Assembly (NCBI GenBank): GCA_029262055.1
Contig: JAJDAD010000074.1
Span: 1 to 48,539 of the forward strand
Direction of reading: 5' to 3'
Source: Candidatus Zhuqueibacterota bacterium
GTDB taxonomy: Bacteria > Zhuqueibacterota > Zhuqueibacteria > Oceanimicrobiales > Oceanimicrobiaceae
Length of the DNA stretch: 48,539 bases
The position numbers were made by a program, and so were the translations under genes. Positions 42,678 through 48,539 of the stretch are shown here, one piece after another; within the stretch, counting starts at the first letter, position 1; each line of letters opens with the position of its first letter. The notes under the pieces are model-generated. The model ran no database searches. It saw nothing but the letters and a program-made list of their open reading frames with translations, and had not been told where the DNA came from.

Positions 42678-43526
42678 CTATTCGACAAGTCTTATCGCAT
42701 AATTCGCTATCTTGATTTCGTCATTTGGGGATACCGCAACTTCCTTTTTTAGTTCTAATTCCTGGCCATTCAAGAACGTGCCGTTGACCCCTTCCGGCAA
42801 GAGGAAGTAGTTGCCATCTCTCAGTTCTATAGTAGCATGGCTGCGAGAAATGGAAAAGTCGGCGCTTTCCAAAACCACATCGTCCCGACTTGCTCTCCCC
42901 AAAGAAATTTTCGCTTTGGTCAAAGTCACTTCATTCTTATCTGTGCCTGAGTCGATCAGAAGCTTAATCCGAACACTTGGCTCCGGGGCCTGAATAATCG
43001 TTGCCTGGTTGTCGGGAGTTACGGCCGGCGGTTGCTCGATGATGGTTGCTTTCAAATCCCGGTCAGCAGGAACGGCTACCGGCGGTTCCGGGCTGGCCCC
43101 CGCTTTGTCAAGTTCCTTTCCGGTGGCCTCGGAGGGTTTCTTCATGCTGTAGTCGATCCTGAAGTTTCCCCGTTCGAGACTGGTATCGGTCGTGAACTCG
43201 ATAGCTATTTCGCGTTTGTTCTGCTCAGGATTGATCTTGCGCATCTCGGGATAGAGCTCTTCTTTGAGCTCTTCGCAAAGAACATCCTCGACTTCCTGGC
43301 GGGCATTACGGTCGTATTCGCTGAAGTGGATGACATAATAAGAAGGGATCAAAATCTTCCTGCCAACAACGTCGACATTCTTCTTCATTAACTCTTTGAG
43401 CCCTTTGGATATCTCTTTGTACGGAATCCGATCCGCGGCAGAGGCATGCTCCTTGGCAGTCGCACTAGCATCTTCCAAGTCCGACACCCGTTGCCAGGCA
43501 GCTTTGAATTTGTCTTTTAGACCCAT
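42678..43526 (-). CDS. FhaA-like protein: DUF3662 plus FHA domain (first of pair)
   Basis: 282 aa from ATG 43526 (the upstream extension to 43580 lacks support). The N-terminal half resembles DUF3662 (KNVDVVGRKILIPSYYVIHF). A proline-rich linker contains two near-identical segments (KATIIEQPP and QATIIQAPE). The FHA domain has KISLGRASRDDVVLES and ISRSHATIEL plus NGTFLNGQ. It heads the - strand envelope operon. Role: phosphothreonine-dependent adaptor. Between this gene and the tRNAs lies a repeat. Confidence 0.9.
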   Translation of the reverse strand: MGLKDKFKAAWQRVSDLEDASATAKEHASAADRIPYKEISKGLKELMKKNVDVVGRKILIPSYYVIHFSEYDRNARQEVEDVLCEELKEELYPEMRKINPEQNKREIAIEFTTDTSLERGNFRIDYSMKKPSEATGKELDKAGASPEPPVAVPADRDLKATIIEQPPAVTPDNQATIIQAPEPSVRIKLLIDSGTDKNEVTLTKAKISLGRASRDDVVLESADFSISRSHATIELRDGNYFLLPEGVNGTFLNGQELELKKEVAVSPNDEIKIANYAIRLVE

Positions 43527-43604
43527 GATAATTGCCTCAAACTGGTTAGTGAAGCAACGAGGAGGAGAGAACCACTTCAAATATGTTAAATAACCGTAAA
43601 TAAG

Positions 43605-43784
43605 TCAAGGGTGAAATTCGTGCAACGCCACAGCCTCGTCGAGCAGAACCTTCAATTGTTCAACGCTGTAGTTGTCAGAAAGGAACTCTATTCGCTCGTT
43701 TCTTCTGTCGACAATCTCGGGCTTCTGAGGGTGCTCTAGTCTTCTGAGCGTTTTGAATATCACAGTTGTTGCGTTAAAGTTGCG
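43605..43784 (-). pseudogene. Gene tail remnant C (possible integrase C-terminus)
   Basis: 59 open codons on the - strand (TTVIFKTLRRLEHPQKPEIV, DRRNERIEFLSDNYSVEQLK) with no good start; a GTG at codon 8 is possible. It parallels remnant B at 27393-27590. Its upstream limit coincides with the TTGCGTTA-AAG-TTGCGTTA repeat (43769-43787). It may be the end of an integrase gene next to the tRNA attachment site. Confidence 0.5.
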
Positions 43785-43905
43785 TTATTCTATGTCCAGA
43801 CATGGGTAAATTTGAGAAGACCACAAACAAAAAAAGCTTCTCGATTGAGAAGCCTTTCTGTTGATAATATTGCGGTAAACGTTGTGCGTCGTCAGGGAAT
43901 CGAAC
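43651..43905 (-). repeat. Long direct repeat C next to intact tRNA-Lys(CTT)
   Basis: About 255 nt similar to repeat B at 27458-27713, containing remnant-C sequence, the tRNA terminator and the 3' end of the tRNA. This copy belongs to the functional tRNA gene, so it is the intact site (attachment site C). Confidence 0.75.
43829..43853 (-). terminator. Terminator of tRNA-Lys(CTT)
   Basis: GCTTCTC (43836-43842) and GAGAAGC (43847-43853) form a perfect stem with loop GATT. Seven A residues at 43829-43835 read as a U-run on the - strand. Degenerate copies accompany the tRNA fragments at 18970 and 27692. Confidence 0.88.
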
Positions 43906-43957
43906 CCCGAACCTTGGGCTTAAGAGGCCCCTGCTCTGCCAGTTGAGCTAACGACGC
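43885..43957 (-). tRNA. tRNA-Lys, anticodon CTT
   Basis: 73 nt on the - strand. Acceptor GCGTCGT pairs with ACGACGC; the T arm contains GGTTCGATTCC. The loop CTCTTAA gives anticodon CTT (Lys, AAG codon). No encoded CCA follows. Intact gene; truncated 3' copies at 18970 and 27692 point to repeated insertion at this gene. Confidence 0.93.
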
Positions 43958-43961
43958 AGGT

Positions 43962-44037
43962 TGGTGAGGGTAGAAGGAATCGAACCTTCGGCCCACGGCT
44001 TAAAAGGCCGCTGCTCTACCGGCTGAGCTATACCCTC
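43962..44037 (-). tRNA. tRNA-Lys, anticodon TTT
   Basis: 76 nt including encoded CCA. Acceptor GAGGGTA pairs with TACCCTC; loop CTTTTAA gives anticodon TTT (Lys, AAA/AAG). It is 4 nt from the other tRNA-Lys, so the two are probably co-transcribed and share the terminator at 43829. Confidence 0.93.
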
Positions 44038-44095
44038 GCCTTGCTTTTAAGGCAGGGCAAATATAGAAAAAATAACCTATGGTGTCAATAGAAAA

Positions 44096-44578
44096 TCAGT
44101 CGAGATAGATGATTTCCGGGATGAAGCGTCCGTCGCCGGAAATCGTAATCAAGCCCACGGAAATGCGCAGGCTAAACCGCCGTTTGCCGGCGGCGCCCGG
44201 ATTCATCAAATAGGTATCCCCCTCTTTTTCCAGCCTGGCCTGATGCGAGTGACCGAAAATCATAATGTCCAGTTTCTGATTCGGAGAATGTTGCATTTCC
44301 TGTTGAATGCGAGGATCCGACAGTCCGTCAAAGATATGGGTCATGCAGATGGTGACCCCTTCGAATTCGGCCCTCAGAATCTCCGGGTAATCGCTGACGA
44401 TGGGGAAGGTGTCGATATTGCCGTACACGGCCTGGACCGGAGCAATGGTTTCCAGGCTGGTTATGATGTCCCGGCCGCCGATATCACCGGCGTGCAGGAT
44501 TTGGTCTACTCCGCTAAACTGAGCAAAAACCCCCGGATGGATGTAACCGTGATTGTCAGATATGACGCCGATCTTCAT
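44096..44578 (-). CDS. YfcE/MJ0936-family metallophosphoesterase
   Basis: 160 aa. Calcineurin-like motifs are complete: SDNHG, HAGDIGG, GNID and GHSHQA, with the usual metal-binding Asp/His/Asn. Family members are Mn2+-dependent phosphodiesterases acting on small phosphodiesters; the physiological substrate is not known. It lies next to the tRNA-Lys pair and faces the Smr gene across a short gap. Confidence 0.92.
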   Translation of the reverse strand: MKIGVISDNHGYIHPGVFAQFSGVDQILHAGDIGGRDIITSLETIAPVQAVYGNIDTFPIVSDYPEILRAEFEGVTICMTHIFDGLSDPRIQQEMQHSPNQKLDIMIFGHSHQARLEKEGDTYLMNPGAAGKRRFSLRISVGLITISGDGRFIPEIIYLD

Positions 44579-44709
44579 TTTGGCCCCCCCGCGATTTGCA
44601 TTTGATGGACTGTGTGTCTACTTTGGGCGAGCATTCTATTCCTGGCTTCCATCTTAAACAGCCTGTTTGTCAAATCCAGTTTCGCCGGGACACAAACGAG
44701 ATCTACCGC

Positions 44710-45006
44710 ATGTCAGAATTTGATGAAGGTGACGAACACCTGCCCGAATATTTCAGGGTAACCGATGTTCTGGATTTGCATGGCTTTTTCCCGGAACAGA
44801 TTCCGGAAGTCGTGGCCGAATTCATCAGAAATGCTCGTTCGTTAAAGCTGCAGCGGCTGCAGATCATCCACGGCAAGGGCAGGAGTAAACTGAAATACCT
44901 GGTTCGCAAAGAGCTGGCACAAAATCCGCACGTGCTCGAATTCCGTGATGCGCCACCGGAGCTGGGCGGTTGGGGCAGAACCATGGTGTCGCTCAAGACG
45001 GAGTAG
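44710..45006 (+). CDS. Smr-domain protein (short, LDLHG/HGKG type)
   Basis: 98 aa from ATG 44710; an in-frame extension to TTG 44596 is not supported. The Smr motifs LDLHG and IIHGKGRS are present, ending in GWGRTMVSL. Family knowledge: small MutS-related domains with nicking endonuclease activity. The stand-alone form is widespread; substrate and biological role are open. The start is not certain. Confidence 0.85.
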   Translation: MSEFDEGDEHLPEYFRVTDVLDLHGFFPEQIPEVVAEFIRNARSLKLQRLQIIHGKGRSKLKYLVRKELAQNPHVLEFRDAPPELGGWGRTMVSLKTE

Positions 45007-45025
45007 TTGCCCCCGTCGTGCCCGG

Positions 45026-45565
45026 TTACGGCTGTTCCGGCGACGGCAGGTTTTGCAGTGCGTCCTTAAATGTGTCAAACGCATCAGCCCCGAAGAGACA
45101 AAAGACCACTTTTTTCAAGCCTGTCTCCTTGTTCAAATATTCCTTTGTGGTGGTCAGCATAATCCCGGCACAACGCTGCAGCGGAAAGCCGAAGATGCCG
45201 GTGCTGATCGCTGGAAAAGCAATGCTCCTGAGATGATGCGCGTCTGCGACTTTGAGACTGTTGAGAGTTGCATTGGCGAGTTTGACCTCCTCGCCGCCTT
45301 CGCCCATCTGTGGTCCCACTGCGTGAATCACATATTTTGCCGCAAGCTCACCAGCGCCCGTAAGCACGGCGCCGCCCACTTCACAGCCGCCCTGTTTGTC
45401 GCATTCAGCCTGGATCCCGGGACCGCCCTTGCTGCGGATGGCGCCTGCGACACCTGCACCCAGAATCAGCCCCGAATTAGCGGCGTTGACGATTGCGTCA
45501 GTGGCTTGGTCAGTAATGTCGCCCGCAAGCAACTCGACTATGGTTTGGTTGATGGTACGCTGCAT
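45026..45565 (-). CDS. Macro-domain protein (ADP-ribose/O-acetyl-ADP-ribose hydrolase-type)
   Basis: 179 aa, a single macro domain: GDITDQATDAIVNAANSGLI, then GAGVAGAIRSKGGPGIQAEC and GIFGFPLQ. Family knowledge: removes ADP-ribose or O-acetyl-ADP-ribose modifications. Converges with the Smr gene on the other strand. Confidence 0.92.
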   Translation of the reverse strand: MQRTINQTIVELLAGDITDQATDAIVNAANSGLILGAGVAGAIRSKGGPGIQAECDKQGGCEVGGAVLTGAGELAAKYVIHAVGPQMGEGGEEVKLANATLNSLKVADAHHLRSIAFPAISTGIFGFPLQRCAGIMLTTTKEYLNKETGLKKVVFCLFGADAFDTFKDALQNLPSPEQP

Positions 45566-45930
45566 ACTATTGCTTGTGAGTAGAGCTTGCGGTTTTTACT
45601 TGAAGGTTGACTCATGACTGTGTGCGAAAATTCAGTTGGTCTCCTGACTGAACAATCCATCATTTTGTGCTCACAGTGACCTAAGAGTGCAAGTGAGCAA
45701 TGTGAGTTAATCGACTTTCCGAGTCCTGGATTCCGTCACAAAAGTACCGTTTTGCGGGCGGAAAAGCAAGCGCACAAACTGCGCGCGGAGAACAATCCTG
45801 GCCCGATCGGTTATCTGAAGTTTTTGCGGAATAAGCGTTGCACGGCTTTGTATTTTGGGTGAAAGCTGTCTGGCGTCGGTATTTCCTCAAAAATGCTTTG
45901 CACGGCTATTGGGAAATGCCGGCGCATTTT
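45566..45930. other. Intergenic region
   Basis: About 365 nt with no gene or RNA that I can support; only short AT-poor stretches are seen. Confidence 0.5.
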
Positions 45931-46830
45931 TTATGCTGGCATTCGTGATGGTGAAAATTGATCGACGCGCAGGCTTTGCTCGCGGGACAGGTAATCTATA
46001 ATGCAGTCGACCACCCCGTCATCGGTCAAGACCCCGTCATGGCCTAGCCCCTCACTCAGACGAATTTCCCCGCCCGGCCAGAGTTTTGACAGCGCAATCG
46101 CCTCCGAGTGGCTGATCAGTTCATCGTCCTTGTCATGAACGATAAGCGCCGGCATATTCAGGGTCGGCACGATGTTGATGATGGAGAGGTCTTTCAGGTT
46201 GCGCTGAACGTAAGTGTTGAGAAGATGACTCATCCTGCCCATGGTCTGGCGCGAGACCTGAATCTGCCCGCAGAATTTCCGCAAGTAGTAATCCATCGAC
46301 GCAGCTGCTCCGCTGACCACCAGCCGGTTTGCCGCGACGCCCTCCTGAATCGACAGGATGGCGGCCAGTGCGCCGGCGGAATGGCCGACCATTCCCCACA
46401 CGCCGTTGTAGCGGCGGGACAGGTCGGTTATGATCGCGGCCATTTCCAGGATGTGTGTTTGCCCGCCCTCAGAGTTGCCGTGTCCAAAGGCGTCAAACGC
46501 GATGGCGTGGAACCCGGCTTTTTGCAGCCATTGCCCCAAAGGCGCCATTTGCGCCGCGCTGCCACCCCAGTCGTGCGCCAGTAAAACCACGGGCCCGCTG
46601 CCCCAGGAGTAGGTCGTGTAAAGCTGTTCAGCCTCACTGTTGCCGTTGACGGCGAGCGAAAAAACCTGGATTTGCGCCGCCTGAATCGCCTGTAACTCAC
46701 GCTGCGAGACGTCGTAATCAGGCGGCGTCAGCCAAAGCCGGGCTGCCTTTTGGCTGGCTTTTTTGGGAGAAACTTTTTCGAGAATGCGGAATGAGTAGTT
46801 GGTAATTGCAGTGAGGTCCTTCAGCAGCAT
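45931..46830 (-). CDS. Alpha/beta-hydrolase
   Basis: 299 aa. The nucleophile elbow GHSAG (VGHSAGALAA) carries the catalytic Ser, the oxyanion-side HDWGGS loop precedes it, and an Asp (HDKDDELI) and His (GLGHDGVL) complete the triad. There is no signal peptide. Substrate is unknown; it resembles serine hydrolases of the lysophospholipase/esterase type. Confidence 0.88.
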   Translation of the reverse strand: MLLKDLTAITNYSFRILEKVSPKKASQKAARLWLTPPDYDVSQRELQAIQAAQIQVFSLAVNGNSEAEQLYTTYSWGSGPVVLLAHDWGGSAAQMAPLGQWLQKAGFHAIAFDAFGHGNSEGGQTHILEMAAIITDLSRRYNGVWGMVGHSAGALAAILSIQEGVAANRLVVSGAAASMDYYLRKFCGQIQVSRQTMGRMSHLLNTYVQRNLKDLSIINIVPTLNMPALIVHDKDDELISHSEAIALSKLWPGGEIRLSEGLGHDGVLTDDGVVDCIIDYLSREQSLRVDQFSPSRMPA

Positions 46831-47010
46831 GTCGATCCCTGAGTCAGAAAGTGAGAGAAGATTATTTACCTCTTAAGACCAATCGACCGCTTTCGCGTAA
46901 AAATAAATCACGCACTTAAAAGACCGCCAGATAACGCGTTCCGCTTGTCCCTGGCGAACCGCCAAAACCCGGAGAATAGCAGGCGGGCACCTCATTCCCG
47001 CGGCGAGCTT

Positions 47011-47043
47011 AGAAACCGGCTTTTTCACAAAAAGTCGGTTTCT
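47011..47043. repeat. 15-bp stem hairpin
   Basis: AGAAACCGGCTTTTT (47011-47025) pairs with AAAAAGTCGGTTTCT (47029-47043) with one G-T pair and a 3-nt loop. No U-run follows on either strand, so a terminator is unlikely; a dispersed repetitive element is possible. Confidence 0.5.
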
Positions 47044-47172
47044 GCACGCGGTACGATACCAAAGGCCGTTCCCCTTTTGCGGCGACCCAGGCCCAACGAG
47101 TAGCGTCAGCGCTAGTGGGAGGTATAATTTTTCTTGCTTCTTTCTGTGGAATGTCTATTCTATAAGAAGTAA

Positions 47173-47199
47173 CTCTACTCTACTCTACTCTACTCTACT
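47173..47199. repeat. CTCTA pentanucleotide microsatellite
   Basis: Five perfect CTCTA units followed by a partial one. It lies in the ~530-nt intergenic region (46831-47357) that otherwise holds only the hairpin at 47011. Confidence 0.85.
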
Positions 47200-47357
47200 G
47201 ACGTGCACCACGCGCTACTCCGAGGGGCAGATGAGGTTGTAATGTTGACGAGCCGGAGAATATTTCTTGACAAAACAATGGGGGTGATTGGGCTCTGATT
47301 CGTATATCTATAAAAGGTAATTACAATTAGTTTACGAATTACATGCCGAGGTGTAAA

Positions 47358-48539
47358 ATGAAGATGAAAATTGAGAAGCACTTTTTGTACTTAGTATTGC
47401 TGATCGTAATACTTTTTCAGGTGACTTTTGGGTGTGGTGGTGGTAATCCGACAACTCCGAAGAGCGTTGGAACCATAGAATGGCAGCACACTGAACAACC
47501 ATATGGTGGCAAGATCCTCTGCCTTGCTGTTGACGAAGCAAAAACCATGTTTGCGGGAACGCAATTCGGCGCTTTTTATTCTACTGATTTTGGTCAAAGA
47601 TGGAACAAATCGAATCTGCCTGATATTCCTGTAAAGGCATTGCATGTGTCCTCAAATGGAATTGTTTTTGCGGGGACGGGAAATGGTGTTTTTAGCTCAA
47701 TAGATGGTGGCCGCAATTGGCAAGAGATGAATGCCGGTTTAGGTGAAAGTGTCATTAACGCTATCGTTGAGAAAACAAACGAGGGATTATTGGCAGGTAG
47801 TGATGCTGGACTATTTGTTTCCACTAATCTAGGGCAGAGTTGGTCGATTGAGAGTTTCCAAGATACTCTGATTTCGGCTCTGGCCATTGACAATAATGAT
47901 AGAATTCTGGTTGGTGCGCGTGGCGGAGACCAAGCAGGCATTTTTAGACAGCTTGATGACACTACGCAATGGAAGCAACTGCTTTCTCTGCAGACCGCAA
48001 TATTGACTATGCTTGTCAGACCGGATGGTCAGATCCTGGCCGGTTCCACCACAGATGACTTTTTTCCCAATAGCGTGATTTTTTACCATTCGACAGATAA
48101 CGGCGTGTCCTGGCGGAGAACTTCAGCTTTTTCTAACGGACTCAATGCTGGGGCCGTCCGATCCCTTCTTATCACGCCTGGCAACGCGATTCTTGCAGCT
48201 ACCGGTGGTGGTGATGTCGGTGAGGGCGATGATGGTCTTTTCTTGTCACGGGATTTTGGTTCAACTTGGAATCAAGTAGGATTGTCCTCAAATGTAGTCT
48301 TTTCTGTAATTGAAGGACCCAATGCAACGATTTTTGCTGGAACGTCCAGCGGCGTACTCATGTCGTCAACTGAGGGGCAAACTTGGAGCTTTCAGAGTCA
48401 GGGTTTGAACTTCCCTTGGGAATCCGTTGACATTCATTTCTTACTAGAATCTTCTGACGGAAAGATCTTGGCAGGAACAGCCCATCATGGTCTTTTATTT
48501 TCGACCAACCAAGGGATGAGTTGGACCCAAATGGGTCTC
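47358..48539 (+). CDS. BNR/sortilin-like repeat lipoprotein (3' truncated by window end)
   Basis: 394 codons open to the window end. The ATG at 47358 follows GAGGTG. The signal peptide ends in a lipobox (QVTFGCGGG). The mature part consists of repeated Asp-box-like blades such as GVFSSIDGGRNWQ, GLFVSTNLGQSWS and GLLFSTNQGMSW, typical of a sortilin/Ycf48-like beta-propeller. Probably surface-exposed; the C-terminus, and any sorting tail, is outside the window. Confidence 0.85.
   Translation, partial: MKMKIEKHFLYLVLLIVILFQVTFGCGGGNPTTPKSVGTIEWQHTEQPYGGKILCLAVDEAKTMFAGTQFGAFYSTDFGQRWNKSNLPDIPVKALHVSSNGIVFAGTGNGVFSSIDGGRNWQEMNAGLGESVINAIVEKTNEGLLAGSDAGLFVSTNLGQSWSIESFQDTLISALAIDNNDRILVGARGGDQAGIFRQLDDTTQWKQLLSLQTAILTMLVRPDGQILAGSTTDDFFPNSVIFYHSTDNGVSWRRTSAFSNGLNAGAVRSLLITPGNAILAATGGGDVGEGDDGLFLSRDFGSTWNQVGLSSNVVFSVIEGPNATIFAGTSSGVLMSSTEGQTWSFQSQGLNFPWESVDIHFLLESSDGKILAGTAHHGLLFSTNQGMSWTQMGL

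Noticed and set aside
47011-47043. Hairpin as transcription terminator
   Set aside because: No U-run follows the stem on either strand, and it is not immediately after a gene.
47267-47315. TTGACA-like hexamer upstream of the BNR lipoprotein gene as a sigma-70 promoter
   Set aside because: No -10 element lies at a 16-18 nt spacing (the AT-rich TATATCTATAAAA is too far), and FCB promoters often differ from this consensus.
1-48539. CRISPR array
   Set aside because: I saw no regularly spaced identical 24-40 nt repeats; the repeats present are DGR, tRNA-end and microsatellite types.

Overview
This is a 48.5 kb piece of a bacterial chromosome, most likely from the FCB side of the tree (Calditrichota / KSB1-like). 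The pointers are secreted heme proteins with type IX-like C-terminal sorting domains (NFPNPFNP ... KMAFVK), many multiheme cytochromes, lipoproteins and PEGA-domain signalling. This placement is inferred from protein style, not from a marker gene.

Layout. (1) About 0-17.3 kb, + strand, is a respiratory block. It holds two ethylbenzene-dehydrogenase-like secreted heme proteins flanking a cytochrome bc operon (FAD/Fe-S oxidoreductase, Rieske, cytochrome b, pentaheme c). A Qrc/alternative-complex-III-like operon follows (pentaheme c, molybdopterin-fold subunit, four-cluster ferredoxin, NrfD). Then come two paralogous cytochromes with four heme modules each, a c554-like cytochrome, a cyclic-nucleotide-binding protein and a lipoprotein. 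(2) About 17.4-18.7 kb, - strand, is a Fic gene and a broken hsdS, the remnant of a type I restriction locus. (3) About 18.97-27.71 kb is an accessory island bounded by partial copies of a tRNA-Lys 3' end. It encodes a trypco2 protein, a trypsin-like protease, a MoxR AAA+ ATPase, a large vWA-like protein ending in two FGE-sulfatase domains, and a further FGE protein. (4) About 27.8-35.8 kb, - strand, is a PEGA Ser/Thr kinase, three TPR/CsgG-like proteins, an outer-membrane barrel and a YfaP-like lipoprotein. (5) About 36.2-43.5 kb has a LysM lytic transglycosylase, then a cell-envelope operon (two FHA proteins, PBP2, FtsW/RodA, PP2C). (6) About 43.6-48.5 kb has a repeat, two tRNA-Lys genes, a YfcE-like phosphodiesterase, Smr, macro-domain and alpha/beta-hydrolase genes, and a truncated BNR-repeat lipoprotein.

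The main discovery is a diversity-generating retroelement (DGR) cassette inside the island. A 124-bp template repeat (26086-26209) matches three variable repeats (24453-24576, 25494-25617, 27097-27220) that form the C-termini of the three FGE domains. By hand count all 56 differences fall on the template's 30 adenines, and none fall on its 94 other positions. Each variable repeat is followed about 35-40 nt later by a GC-rich hairpin that the template lacks. No reverse transcriptase is visible in the window, so it must act in trans or have been lost very recently. The genes together look like a conflict system (vWA-MoxR-effector type with a trypsin effector) whose FGE sensor surfaces are hypermutated by a retroelement.

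All assignments are from reading translations and motifs; no database search was run.
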